Positions 16,279-25,178 of a stretch of 64,000 bases of DNA are shown here, one piece after another; the stretch's first letter is position 1; each line of letters begins with the position of its first letter. This DNA comes from Sphingobacterium sp. BN32 (GTDB taxonomy: Bacteria > Bacteroidota > Bacteroidia > Sphingobacteriales > Sphingobacteriaceae). Below the pieces are notes generated by a model, which saw nothing but the letters and a program-made list of their open reading frames with translations, was not told the DNA's origin and ran no database searches. A program made the translations under genes and the position numbers. The DNA is taken from contig NZ_CP129963.1 in the NCBI RefSeq assembly GCF_030503615.1, forward strand, positions 2,480,001-2,544,000. The letters are read 5' to 3'.

Positions 16279-18546
16279 TTATTTTAAATGTTTACGGAAG
16301 AATCCCATCATGGCTTTATAGAATTCTATCTGATTTTCTTCTTTATGGAATCCATGTCCTTCATCGTATTTTACCATGTAAGGCACGTCTACCCCTTTGC
16401 TGCGAAGCGCTTTCACAATCTGATCCGCCTCTGCAATCTTCACTCTAGGGTCATTGGCGCCCTGAACAACAAATAAAGGAGCTTTAATTTTATCTACATG
16501 GAATAGTGGCGATACTTCTTTCGCGATTGCTGCCTCATCCTCTTTGTCTGGGTTGTACCAAATTTGATATAACATCACTTTGTAAGGCTTCCAATATTCA
16601 GGAATAGAGTTCAACAAGGTAAAGATATTGGACACCCCTACATAGTCCACCCCTGCTTTATACAAGTCTGGAGTCTTCGTTAAGCCTCTCAATACCGCAT
16701 ATCCACCATGGCTACCACCATAGATCGCGATATTGTCTTTATCCGCCCAACCCTGATCAATTACATATTGTATTCCATCTTCCACATCATCCATCGCCTT
16801 ACGACCTACTTGGTTAAATCCGGCACGTAAAAACTCCTTACCATATCCTCCGGAAATACGGAAGTTAACCTGCAATGTTGCATATCCGCGGCTCGCGAAT
16901 AATTGTGTCTCCGGGTTAAAACCCCAGCTATCACGAACGCCCTGAGGACCTCCATGTGGGTTAACGATCAAGGGAACACGCTTGCCAGCCAAGGCTTCCT
17001 TCGGAAGGGTAATATAACCATGAATGGTCAATCCATCGCGCGATTTGAACGTGATTGGACGCATTTCTGCCATATCCGCTTCTTTCAATTGTGGCATCAA
17101 ATCGTACAATAACGTTGTTTTGCCAGACTTCGCATCCAAATGGTAGTAACGGCCGTAGAGCTTATCGCTCTGCACCATCACTAAGTATTGATCCTCTTCA
17201 TCCGTCTTCCCAACAATAGAATACTCGTATCCTGGAAACTCTTTGCTGAACTTATCGTATAATTTCTTGAATGTAGCACTTATCGGCTCGATCTCCACGC
17301 GCTCCCCTTCAAAACCTACAAAATCGATCTCCCAATTGCGCTTGCGCGACAAGGAAAGGATAGTCGCATCATAATCCTTGTTGGAATAAATCTCTTTAAT
17401 AATCTTCTTGGTACCGAAATCATAAAGGATAATACGTGCCTTATCAGAATCCAAATTGGTTAATACATAGGCCTCATCTGGATTTTTCGATGCATAATTG
17501 AATGCTAATATCGAGAATGTATCATCCCATTTACCTGTGCCGAACAACTCAAAATCCGCCTTTCCTTTTGCTTTATAAAAATATTGCGTATTGATTCCGT
17601 TATGCATTTTTGAGTAGCCGCGAAGATTACCTTCTTTATCGAAATCATAACCTACAACCGCATTAGCCGGATCTGTGTTAGTAAATAGCTTCGTCATTTC
17701 GCCGGTATGAATATTGACTTTGTAAGGCTCAAAAACCTGTTTATTGTCCTTATTCATCTGAATGATGATGAAGTCTTTCTGTTCCTTCAGCATATTTAAA
17801 ATGCCAGCTTGAACATCTGGAAATGGTGTTAAATCGATATTGTTGCTACCGTCGATATTTACAGCATAAAGGTGATAATTCTCATTTCCACCTTGGTCCA
17901 TCACATATACTAAACGCTCATCATTAACCCATCCCATTCCACGGATCAACTCGTCCTTTTCTTCGATCGCGCGAACCACCTTGCCGGTAGCCACCTCTTT
18001 GATCATCACATGGCGCTTGTTATTAGCGTCCTTTTCACGATAAGAGATGTACTTACCATTAGGCGATAATTGGAACTGTGAAGAGTTAGGCTTCGCAAAA
18101 TAATCTTCAACGCGATATTTGAAATCGCCTTTATCTAAAGCGATTAATTTCTCTAAATCTGCTTTCGAAGATACTAGCGTGGTGTCACCAGGCTTGGAAA
18201 CTTTCGTTTTACTAAGCTTCAATGGAAACTCCATTCCGCCTTGTTTGAAGATCCCCTCAATCTGATCACCCTTTAATTCACCTTCATAAGAAAAGCCCGC
18301 CTGCGCCATAGCTACAGTCAGTTTATTGTTTTCAAATTTGGTCTCGCTCATCGGGAGACCGGAGGCACCTTGCGCTGGAATATCTAATGTCGCTTTGTAT
18401 GCTTCTCCATCTTGGCTAATATGGAAGACTAGGTCCATAGATGTCCCTTGAACATCTAAAGCTCCCTTCCAATCGCCGGTAATTTGGGCTTTGGCTGTTA
18501 ACATGCTCAAAAGTACAAATACCATCGTAAAAATCTGTTGTTTCAT
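16279..18546 (-). CDS. Exported S9 family prolyl oligopeptidase-like peptidase
   Basis: A 755-residue exported serine peptidase. It opens with a signal peptide (MKQQIFTMVFVLLSMLTAKAQ), then a small beta-rich domain of about 95 residues (GDWKGALDVQGTSMDLVFHI), then a beta-propeller region (about 130-480) and a C-terminal alpha/beta hydrolase. The catalytic triad is Ser613 in YGGSHGGYAVLRG, Asp in VVQGANDPRV and His in YDEGHGFHKEEN. The N-terminal domain before the propeller is found in a subset of Bacteroidota S9 proteins, and its role is not known. It is probably periplasmic and acts on short peptides. Transcribed alone. Confidence 0.92.
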   Translation of the reverse strand: MKQQIFTMVFVLLSMLTAKAQITGDWKGALDVQGTSMDLVFHISQDGEAYKATLDIPAQGASGLPMSETKFENNKLTVAMAQAGFSYEGELKGDQIEGIFKQGGMEFPLKLSKTKVSKPGDTTLVSSKADLEKLIALDKGDFKYRVEDYFAKPNSSQFQLSPNGKYISYREKDANNKRHVMIKEVATGKVVRAIEEKDELIRGMGWVNDERLVYVMDQGGNENYHLYAVNIDGSNNIDLTPFPDVQAGILNMLKEQKDFIIIQMNKDNKQVFEPYKVNIHTGEMTKLFTNTDPANAVVGYDFDKEGNLRGYSKMHNGINTQYFYKAKGKADFELFGTGKWDDTFSILAFNYASKNPDEAYVLTNLDSDKARIILYDFGTKKIIKEIYSNKDYDATILSLSRKRNWEIDFVGFEGERVEIEPISATFKKLYDKFSKEFPGYEYSIVGKTDEEDQYLVMVQSDKLYGRYYHLDAKSGKTTLLYDLMPQLKEADMAEMRPITFKSRDGLTIHGYITLPKEALAGKRVPLIVNPHGGPQGVRDSWGFNPETQLFASRGYATLQVNFRISGGYGKEFLRAGFNQVGRKAMDDVEDGIQYVIDQGWADKDNIAIYGGSHGGYAVLRGLTKTPDLYKAGVDYVGVSNIFTLLNSIPEYWKPYKVMLYQIWYNPDKEDEAAIAKEVSPLFHVDKIKAPLFVVQGANDPRVKIAEADQIVKALRSKGVDVPYMVKYDEGHGFHKEENQIEFYKAMMGFFRKHLK

Positions 18547-18607
18547 AATTCAATGAATGTTTCTCTATTAGTAGGAATAAGAGGCATTTCGTTACAACAA
18601 TTTTTTA

Positions 18608-18830
18608 TAGTAGTTAGTATTTAGTAGTTAGTAGTTAGACCCATGGCGGTCATGCATTTCTTTGAAGTTTCTCTTGAACGAGGAAAAAAAGATGTAAGGA
18701 TGAGCAGGATCGTGTCGACCCTTTTACCCTTCCTTTCCTGGTTCAAGACAAACGTCTTAAATCTCATATCTAATATTTAAAATCTAATCCCGCCCTAGGT
18801 CTAAATACTAACTACTAAATACTAACTACT
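18608..18830. repeat. Composite repeat element D flanked by inverted heptamer arrays
   Basis: Left arm: units TAGTAGT, TAGTATT, TAGTAGT, TAGTAGT, TAGACCC at 18608-18642. Right arm: TCTTAAA, TCTCATA, TCTAATA, TTTAAAA, TCTAATC, then CCGCCCTAGG, then CTAAATA, CTAACTA, CTAAATA, CTAACTA up to 18830. The two ends are roughly inverted copies of each other. Between them lie a degraded copy of the AGGAAAGGAAGGAT module and its better-preserved complement ending GGTTCAAGACAAA (about 18728-18752). This accounts for nearly all of the 320-base space 18547-18866; no gene is seen. Confidence 0.85.
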
Positions 18831-18870
18831 AGCAAAACGAGCTGCCCTTTTGGGCAGCTCGTTTTGCTAG
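18829..18870 (-). terminator. Strong terminator overlapping a stop codon
   Basis: A perfect 19-bp stem (18829-18847 with 18852-18870) around a TTTT loop. The TAG stop of the minus-strand gene (18869-18867) lies inside the stem, so the last codons are part of the hairpin. Confidence 0.85.
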
Positions 18871-19139
18871 TATTCTACTGCGATGAGTGATCGCAGCGGA
18901 ATGAGAATTCCGTGCTTTATCTGTATATACTTTTCTGTAAGCGACCATACGGTCGTTTCTATACGCATTGGGCCTTCCTCAGTATTGAATACGATGTCTG
19001 TTTTTGATTTAAATTCATTCCCTAAACGTAGGGCACTCTGCAATTTAGACATAAACTTTTCGGAGTTATCTATTTCTGCTGGAATGATCTTGAATTTATC
19101 AACTTGTTCTTTTTCTATTAGTGTTCCAATCATGCTCAT
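18867..19139 (-). CDS. Conserved hypothetical protein, 90 residues
   Basis: A small soluble protein of unknown function. The predicted sequence (IGTLIEKEQVDKFKIIPAEIDNSEKF... IETTVWSLTEKYIQIKHGILIPLRSLIAVEY) ends with a strand pattern common to small Bacteroidota proteins sometimes compared to PH-like folds. The terminator hairpin that includes its stop codon supports it being a true gene. A second methionine two codons downstream (MIGTL) is an equally good start. An overlapping plus-strand frame (18883-19164) has no such support. Confidence 0.7.
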   Translation of the reverse strand: MSMIGTLIEKEQVDKFKIIPAEIDNSEKFMSKLQSALRLGNEFKSKTDIVFNTEEGPMRIETTVWSLTEKYIQIKHGILIPLRSLIAVEY

Positions 19140-19250
19140 ACTTACCGGGATTTTATATGGTTAACGTTAAATTAGGGATTTAAATATAAATTGACAAGGG
19201 TTTTATTTTAGAATATTAAATTAGTTACATTCGCATGAAATAAGAATTAT

Positions 19251-19982
19251 ATGACTGAAGGCATCTTCGAAAAGGACTGGAAACTGAACTTTACCCAATG
19301 TTATCCAAACGGGCAACTGAAGTACAGCGAACTGGACAATATACTACAAGTTACGGCTAGTGAACATGCTGATATTTTAGGGTTTGGAACGAAAGCAATA
19401 CTCCGCACCAAACAATCCTGGGTACTCAGTAGAATGCTTATCGAAATCGAAAAGCTCCCGATGTTCGAACAGACCATTAAGGTAAGGACATGGATACAAG
19501 ACTTTACAGGATCTCGCTCTACGCGTAATTTTGAAGTGTTATTTGGCGAACGCCGTTTGATTGCTTCAACAAGCCTATGGGCGGTTTTCAATATCGAGGC
19601 ACGCCGCGCTGAGCCTCTGATTGCCAGCACCGACCATGTGGTGCCTCACCCCGACCGCATCATGACTTCGAGAACGGCGGAGCGTATCGATGGCAATGTG
19701 TCCTTCAATAAAATTAGAGACTATCAGGTGGTGCTATCCGATCTAGATATTGTGAACCACGCGAACAACGTTAAATATATGGATTGGTGTTTCGATGCAC
19801 TGGATCCCAAGGATGTACTGACCGGAAAAATAAAGTCTATCGAGATGAACTTCCTGAGGGAGCTTTCGTACGGAAATCAGGTCGCGATCAATGAAGCGAA
19901 GATTGATGAACTAACAAGCATCTATAGTATCAGCAAGGCGGATCGCCCGCATTTTTTGATGCAGCTAACGAAAAAAGGATAA
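19251..19982 (+). CDS. Acyl-ACP thioesterase (FatA/FatB-like)
   Basis: A 243-residue double hot-dog thioesterase that releases free fatty acids from acyl-carrier protein. The first hot-dog spans about residues 10-125 (IKVRTWIQDFTGSRSTRNFEV matches the conserved strand and helix). The second contains the catalytic Asn/His in SDLDIVNHANNVKYMDW at about 165-180, with the downstream acidic residue in SIEMNFLRE. Plant FatA/FatB and bacterial PF01643 proteins share this arrangement. It is cytoplasmic and transcribed alone, ending at a strong terminator shared with the operon that faces it. Confidence 0.88.
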   Translation: MTEGIFEKDWKLNFTQCYPNGQLKYSELDNILQVTASEHADILGFGTKAILRTKQSWVLSRMLIEIEKLPMFEQTIKVRTWIQDFTGSRSTRNFEVLFGERRLIASTSLWAVFNIEARRAEPLIASTDHVVPHPDRIMTSRTAERIDGNVSFNKIRDYQVVLSDLDIVNHANNVKYMDWCFDALDPKDVLTGKIKSIEMNFLRELSYGNQVAINEAKIDELTSIYSISKADRPHFLMQLTKKG

Positions 19983-20056
19983 AACCTTTCATTTTTCCAT
20001 TGAGACAGCAAAAAGGATGAAAGTTCTTGATGACCTTTGAAAACAAACACTTTCAG

Positions 20057-20092
20057 AAAAAAAAGCCTTCCGACAATCGGAAGGCTTTTTTT
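20057..20092. terminator. Bidirectional terminator between thioesterase gene and the sugar-oxidation operon
   Basis: AAAAAGCCTTCCGA / TCGGAAGGCTTTTT, a perfect 14-bp stem with CAA loop, A tract before and T tract after. It ends both the plus-strand thioesterase transcript and the long minus-strand operon. Confidence 0.92.
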
Positions 20093-20095
20093 ATG

Positions 20096-20668
20096 CTAGA
20101 GCGCCCATGCTTTATCGCCCTTCTTATACGGATAGTTTCCATCGTATTTTCCAGGGATTTTCACATAACGCAATGCTTTCTTCATACCTACCTCCGAAGT
20201 AAAAAATCCGGTTAAAGTCAATTGCTTCAACATGGTGAAGAAATGGTTTGCATCTTCCTCCTTCTTATTCGTTTGGTAATCTTTAGCTTCTTTGTCGTAT
20301 GTATTCACGAATTGAAGTTTCTCTTCAGGAGTCAATTCTAAGAATCCTTTCTTGAAATCCTTCTTCGCGCGTGCTTCCACGCCATTAAGACCCTCTAAGA
20401 AAGATTTTTGATCTTTCTCATCATAACAGTCGCGAATCATCACCGGGATAAATTCGCCCACACCCGCTTCTTTAGCACCTGGCGTAGAAGTTTTAGGAAG
20501 AATAGCTTCTGCTAATTCGCCTAAGTAATCTGTTGTTTCAGCTTCAAATAAGGTAGCCACATCTTTAGATGCCGGACGAGTACAACCCTCTAAAAACAGG
20601 TTTGCACCGATAACCGTACCACCCATAATAAAGGCTACACGTTTTAACGCTTCTCTTCTATTCATCAT
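20096..20668 (-). CDS. Gluconate 2-dehydrogenase subunit 3 family protein (Tat-exported)
   Basis: The small subunit that accompanies a GMC flavoprotein dehydrogenase in the periplasm. The 190 residues start with a twin-arginine signal (MMNRREALKRVAFIMGG) whose hydrophobic part ends at a lipobox-like LEGC. The body has the family pattern TDYLGELAEAILPKTSTPGAKEAG and ends FFTSEVGMKKALRYVKIPGKYDGNYPYK. It is the last gene of an eight-gene operon and 14 bases after a Gfo/Idh gene. In known glucoside 3-dehydrogenases a protein of this family helps export or stabilise the catalytic GMC subunit, which is encoded here two genes upstream. Confidence 0.9.
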   Translation of the reverse strand: MMNRREALKRVAFIMGGTVIGANLFLEGCTRPASKDVATLFEAETTDYLGELAEAILPKTSTPGAKEAGVGEFIPVMIRDCYDEKDQKSFLEGLNGVEARAKKDFKKGFLELTPEEKLQFVNTYDKEAKDYQTNKKEEDANHFFTMLKQLTLTGFFTSEVGMKKALRYVKIPGKYDGNYPYKKGDKAWAL

Positions 20669-20682
20669 CTTCTTATACCTTG

Positions 20683-22107
20683 TTAAAATGAATAATTAAT
20701 TTCCCATCCCGGGCGATATTGACGCTTCACAAATTGGTTGACGATATCAAAGTTCGTTACTTTCATATTATCATTGTCCCAAAGTAGTTTCAAGTTACGT
20801 CCAGGGTATTTACCATCGATACGCATGTCAGCACCACGAATCGCCAAATTCGCCATCAATAAAGCTTCGGTCAATGGTCCTGAAATTTCAAACGGTGCAC
20901 TCACCTCTTTCTTACCGTATCCTGCAATACAAGCTTCCACCCACTGTGCGTAGTGTCCGCTAGCTTTTCCAGGTACACGAGCATACTTCATCGCCACGTT
21001 TTCCTTACGTGTAGTCGGCAATAGGCGTGCTTTATCACCATAAGTATCTGCTAATACTTTTCCTTTTGTACCGACCATCAAGATACCGTTGCCACCATCA
21101 CCAAAGATTTCATTTGGCTCTAGCTCTTCCGGGCGTGCAGGTTGAATTCCTCCGTCCATCCAGTGCAGGGTAACCGGACCTTGCGTTCTTGCTGCTTTCG
21201 GGAAAGTCATGGTCGCATGGCTCGACGGCGGGCAGCTCTCTGGGAAATAGCCACGTTTGAACTCATCCACATAGACAGAGCCTACAGAAGCCTGTACATC
21301 CTGCAAGTAAGATAAGCCTAATACGCTGAAAGGAACTTCCAGTAGGTGACAACCCATATCGCCTAATGCGCCGGTTCCATAATCCCACCAGCCGCGCCAG
21401 TTAAATGGAACCAATTTTTCGATGTAGTCTTTCTGAGGAGCCGTTCCTAACCACAGATCCCAGTCCAATTCTTTCGGAACAGGTGCCTTTTGAGTAGGCC
21501 ATTGAATACCTTGAGGCCATACCGGGCGATCGGTCCAACAGTACACTGTATGAACATCACCAATAAGACCTGCTTCATACCATTCACGGATTTCGCGAGG
21601 ACCATCATTTGATGCACCTTGGTTACCCATCTGTGTAACGACTTTATATTTTTTAGCAGCATGAGTCAATACCCTTGCTTCCCAAATATCGTGGGTCAGA
21701 GGTTTCTGAACATATACGTGCTTTCCTAACTGCATTGCTGCCAGCGCCTGGATCGCATGGTTATGATCGGGTGTGGAAACCGAAACAGCATCAATGTGCT
21801 TGTGTTCCTTATCCAACATTTCTCTGAAATCTTTATAGAATTTTGCTTTCGGGAATCGCTTAACCGAATTGGCTGCGCGACGTTGATCTACATCACATAA
21901 GTATGCCAGTTCCGCTTTTCCGCTATCGGCAAACGATTTGATGTCGCTCTCTCCTTTTCCCCCAACACCAATACCTGCAACAATCAAACGGTCGCTAGGC
22001 GCTAGAAAGCCTGATCCACCTAAGACATGACGAGGAACGATGCTAAAGCCCGCAGCCGCGATGGCTGTGTTCTTTAGAAAATCCCTTCTTGAATTGTTAT
22101 TACTCAT
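20683..22107 (-). CDS. Tat-exported Gfo/Idh/MocA oxidoreductase (long form)
   Basis: A 474-residue exported oxidoreductase with a twin-arginine signal (NNSRRDFLKNTAIAAAGFS). After it comes the Rossmann motif VAGIGVGGKGESDIKSF and, near residue 135, VQKPLTHDIWEARVL, where the EKP motif reads QKP and keeps the lysine. Exported forms of this length usually hold their NAD(P) tightly and act on glycosides. It lies between the GMC oxidoreductase and subunit-3 genes, with 19- and 14-base gaps, so it should work on the same substrate pathway, for example reducing or cleaving a 3-keto-glycoside. The exact reaction is inferred. Confidence 0.88.
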   Translation of the reverse strand: MSNNNSRRDFLKNTAIAAAGFSIVPRHVLGGSGFLAPSDRLIVAGIGVGGKGESDIKSFADSGKAELAYLCDVDQRRAANSVKRFPKAKFYKDFREMLDKEHKHIDAVSVSTPDHNHAIQALAAMQLGKHVYVQKPLTHDIWEARVLTHAAKKYKVVTQMGNQGASNDGPREIREWYEAGLIGDVHTVYCWTDRPVWPQGIQWPTQKAPVPKELDWDLWLGTAPQKDYIEKLVPFNWRGWWDYGTGALGDMGCHLLEVPFSVLGLSYLQDVQASVGSVYVDEFKRGYFPESCPPSSHATMTFPKAARTQGPVTLHWMDGGIQPARPEELEPNEIFGDGGNGILMVGTKGKVLADTYGDKARLLPTTRKENVAMKYARVPGKASGHYAQWVEACIAGYGKKEVSAPFEISGPLTEALLMANLAIRGADMRIDGKYPGRNLKLLWDNDNMKVTNFDIVNQFVKRQYRPGWEINYSF

Positions 22108-22126
22108 AATATACGGTTTAGTTCAA

Positions 22127-23812
22127 TTAGATATTTCCTTTTTTAAGCTCGCTTACCGCATGGTCAACCGCTCTCGCCGTTAATGCCATATAAGTAAGTG
22201 ATGGATTCACACAGCCCGCAGAAGTCATCGCTGCACCATCCGTTACATAAACGTTTGTCGCATCCCAAACTTGATTGTGCTTGTTCAATACGGAAGTTTT
22301 CGGATCCAAGCCCATACGTGCTGTTCCCATTTCGTGAATACCCATCCCGAAGTTGTATCCTCCATCGTAAGTACTAACGTCTTTCAGACCGATTGCTTCC
22401 AACATATCCTTCATTTCCTCGGCCATATCCTTACGCATCTTAAGCTCATTATCTCTCAGCTCCATATCCATCGCCAAGACTGGCAATCCCCATTTATCCT
22501 TCACCTCCTTGTCAAGGAAAATACGGTTCTCATGGTAGGGAAGGATTTCTCCGAATGCAGTGAATCCTGCCGTCCAGTTTCCTGGTTCGCAAAGTGCATC
22601 TTTCCATTCGCCACCAACAGCCATCTCGGCAATCTCGCCCGACCATCTTCCACGTCCAGCAGATCCTTGATAACCAAAGCCACGAACATAATCACGTTGT
22701 TTCGTGTCAGAAGGAATATTCACAAAGCGAGGAACATATAGGCCCGTCGGACGACGGCCAAACATATATTTATCTTCGAATCCTTCTACACGTCCGCTTG
22801 CGCCTAAACGGAAATGGTGGTCCATTGCATTGTGACCTAACTCGCCAGAACTACTTCCTAATCCACCTTCCCAAACATCTGTAGCCGAGTTCATCAACAC
22901 CCAAGTTGAGTTGAAAGCCGAGGCACAAACGAAGATAACTTTCGCAAAGAATTCGTATGTCTTGTTTGTTTCTGCGTCGATAATCTCTACGCCTTTTGCC
23001 TTCTTCGTGTCCTTATCGTAGATAATCTTCGTTACGATAGAAAACGGACGAAGGGTTAAGTTTCCGGTTTTCATTGCCGGTGGCAATGTTGAAGATTGTG
23101 TAGAGAAGTATCCTCCGAAGTTACAGCCTAACCAGCACTGATTTTGATACTGACAGTTGATACGTCCGGTATGTGGTTTAGTGATATTCGCCGTACGCCC
23201 CATGATGAAGTGACGACTACCACCGTATTGTTTCTTAATGCGTTCAGCTAAGTCCTTTTCAACAAAGTTGAACTCCATAGCTGGCAAGAAATCACCATCA
23301 GGAAGGACATCTAGTCCGTCGCGGTTACCTGAAATACCTGCCCATTTTTCAGCATAGCTATACCAAGGTGCAATATCTTTATAACGAATCGGCCAATCAA
23401 CACCGTGTCCATCCTTTGCATTTGCTTCAAAGTCTAAATCACCTAAACGGTAACTCTGACGACCCCACATCAATGAACGGCCGCCTACATGATATCCTCT
23501 GAACCAGTCAAAACGCTTCTTCTCTACATAAGGGCTTTCTTTCTCGTTCACCCAAAAGTCTAGGTTCTTTTCGTTTAACGCGTAATCACGTTTCAGAACC
23601 GGATAATCCGCTTCCATTTGCTTGGTCCTACCGCCACGATGAGGGTATTCCCAAGTATCCTTATTTGCATGGTAATCCTTTACGTGCTCCACATTGCGAC
23701 CACGTTCTAACATGATTGTTTTCAGACCTTTCTCAGTTAGCTCCTTAGCCGCCCATCCGCCGCTAATACCTGATCCGATAACAATGGCATCATAAACATT
23801 ATTCTCTACCAT
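22127..23812 (-). CDS. GMC family oxidoreductase (probable sugar/glycoside dehydrogenase large subunit)
   Basis: A 561-residue flavoprotein with the FAD motif VIGSGISGGWAAKELTEKG near residue 12, the segment YHVGGRSLMWGRQSYRL, and the C-terminal GMC block EMGTARMGLDPKTSVLNKHN and TDGAAMTSAGCVNPSLTYM. It has no signal peptide, and in related systems the GMC subunit is carried through the Tat system with its small partner, encoded at 20.1 kb. Known relatives oxidise the C3 hydroxyl of glucosides or lactose (LacA-type) or gluconate at C2. No cytochrome c subunit is encoded nearby, so the electron acceptor is unclear. Confidence 0.9.
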   Translation of the reverse strand: MVENNVYDAIVIGSGISGGWAAKELTEKGLKTIMLERGRNVEHVKDYHANKDTWEYPHRGGRTKQMEADYPVLKRDYALNEKNLDFWVNEKESPYVEKKRFDWFRGYHVGGRSLMWGRQSYRLGDLDFEANAKDGHGVDWPIRYKDIAPWYSYAEKWAGISGNRDGLDVLPDGDFLPAMEFNFVEKDLAERIKKQYGGSRHFIMGRTANITKPHTGRINCQYQNQCWLGCNFGGYFSTQSSTLPPAMKTGNLTLRPFSIVTKIIYDKDTKKAKGVEIIDAETNKTYEFFAKVIFVCASAFNSTWVLMNSATDVWEGGLGSSSGELGHNAMDHHFRLGASGRVEGFEDKYMFGRRPTGLYVPRFVNIPSDTKQRDYVRGFGYQGSAGRGRWSGEIAEMAVGGEWKDALCEPGNWTAGFTAFGEILPYHENRIFLDKEVKDKWGLPVLAMDMELRDNELKMRKDMAEEMKDMLEAIGLKDVSTYDGGYNFGMGIHEMGTARMGLDPKTSVLNKHNQVWDATNVYVTDGAAMTSAGCVNPSLTYMALTARAVDHAVSELKKGNI

Positions 23813-23823
23813 TACTTTTTTAT

Positions 23824-25074
23824 TTAATTAGTTTCAGATTGATTTACAATGGTCTCTTTCTTGAAAAATACAAGGAAGATAAAAAATACTACTAAAGCAA
23901 TTCCTGCAGGAACTACCCATAACTTATTCCAGAACAATGCTACATCTGCCGATTTAACGGTTTGATACATATCGCTCACATATCCTGCTACCCAGAATCC
24001 GATCAATTGCCCAACACCGTAAGTCGCTAATGTAATTAATCCCTGTGCAGCACTCTTATTGTCCTTACCCGCTTTTGAGTCGGTATAGATTTGCCCAGAT
24101 ACAAAGAAGAAATCATAACAGATACCGTGAAGCGCAATTCCTAATAACAACATAAAGGTTGCTTCGCCGGCGTCGCCATAAGCAAACAGTGCATAACGAA
24201 TAACCCATGCTAACATCCCTACGAGAATCGTGTTCTTGAAACCAAAACGCGTAAAGAAAACAGGCAATAATAAAAGACATAAAGCCTCCGAAATTTGGCC
24301 TATCGTCATCTTACCCGTCGGGTTTTCCAAACCTATTTCCGACAAGAATGGATTCGCATATTGATAATAGAATGCCAGTGGGATACAGATTAATATTGAG
24401 CAAACAAAGAATACCAAGAAGTTTCTATCTTTTAAAAGCTTAATAGCATCTAATCCTAAAACTTTGGCAACACTTTGCTTTTCGCCACTTTCATTCTTAA
24501 CAGGAGGAGTTTTCGGCAATATAAAGCTGAACAAACCTAATACTAATGAACCAATAGACGCCATCAAGAAGGTATTTCTCAATAAGCCATCTTTAATTCC
24601 CTGGTCGGCATCCCATTTGAAAAGATAAGAAATTGAAAGTCCGGCAACAATCCATCCGATAGTTCCCCAGATGCGGATATTAGAGAACTCCTTCTCTGGA
24701 TTCTTCATCTGACGGAAGGAAACCGAGTTTACTAGGGATAGCGTCGGCATGTATAATAACATATAGCCTAACACATAAGGAAAGAAAGAGCCAATAGACT
24801 CACTTTGGTAAAGTTGGAACATTAGGAAGGCGCCAATAAGGTGCAGTACACCCAAGATGCGCTCTGCATTGAAGTAGCGGTCGGCAATCATCCCAATGAT
24901 AAAAGGCGCTACGATAGCACCCCATGATTGTGTGGAGAAAACATTAGCGATTTCAAGTCCCGATGCGTTCAAGGTATTCCCTAAAAAGGTACCTAACGTC
25001 ACGAACCAAGAGCCCCAAATAAAGAACTCCAGGAACATCATGAAGGATAGTTTAAATTTAATAGTTGATGACAT
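23824..25074 (-). CDS. MFS transporter, nucleoside permease-like
   Basis: A 416-residue inner-membrane transporter with 12 predicted helices. The opening KFKLSFMMFLEFFIWGSWFVTLG and FSTQSWGAIVAPFIIGMIADRYF match the nucleoside:H+ symporter (NupG/XapB) branch of the MFS as annotated in Bacteroidota. Position in a sugar-oxidation operon, 11 bases before the GMC gene, suggests that it imports the oxidised sugar or glycoside and not a nucleoside. A gap of 104 bases separates it from the gene upstream, the largest in the operon, and could hold an internal promoter. Confidence 0.85.
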   Translation of the reverse strand: MSSTIKFKLSFMMFLEFFIWGSWFVTLGTFLGNTLNASGLEIANVFSTQSWGAIVAPFIIGMIADRYFNAERILGVLHLIGAFLMFQLYQSESIGSFFPYVLGYMLLYMPTLSLVNSVSFRQMKNPEKEFSNIRIWGTIGWIVAGLSISYLFKWDADQGIKDGLLRNTFLMASIGSLVLGLFSFILPKTPPVKNESGEKQSVAKVLGLDAIKLLKDRNFLVFFVCSILICIPLAFYYQYANPFLSEIGLENPTGKMTIGQISEALCLLLLPVFFTRFGFKNTILVGMLAWVIRYALFAYGDAGEATFMLLLGIALHGICYDFFFVSGQIYTDSKAGKDNKSAAQGLITLATYGVGQLIGFWVAGYVSDMYQTVKSADVALFWNKLWVVPAGIALVVFFIFLVFFKKETIVNQSETN

Positions 25075-25178
25075 GTAATATAGGCTTATTTTAAATTTAT
25101 GGTATTAAATATAGATATTATAAACGGTTTATAAAACAGGATAACGAATTTGTTAGCTGCTCCTAAATAGGTTTAGCA

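Noticed and set aside
22271..22741. 156-codon plus-strand frame opposite the GMC gene
   Set aside because: It lies entirely within a well-conserved GMC coding region and has no domain features.
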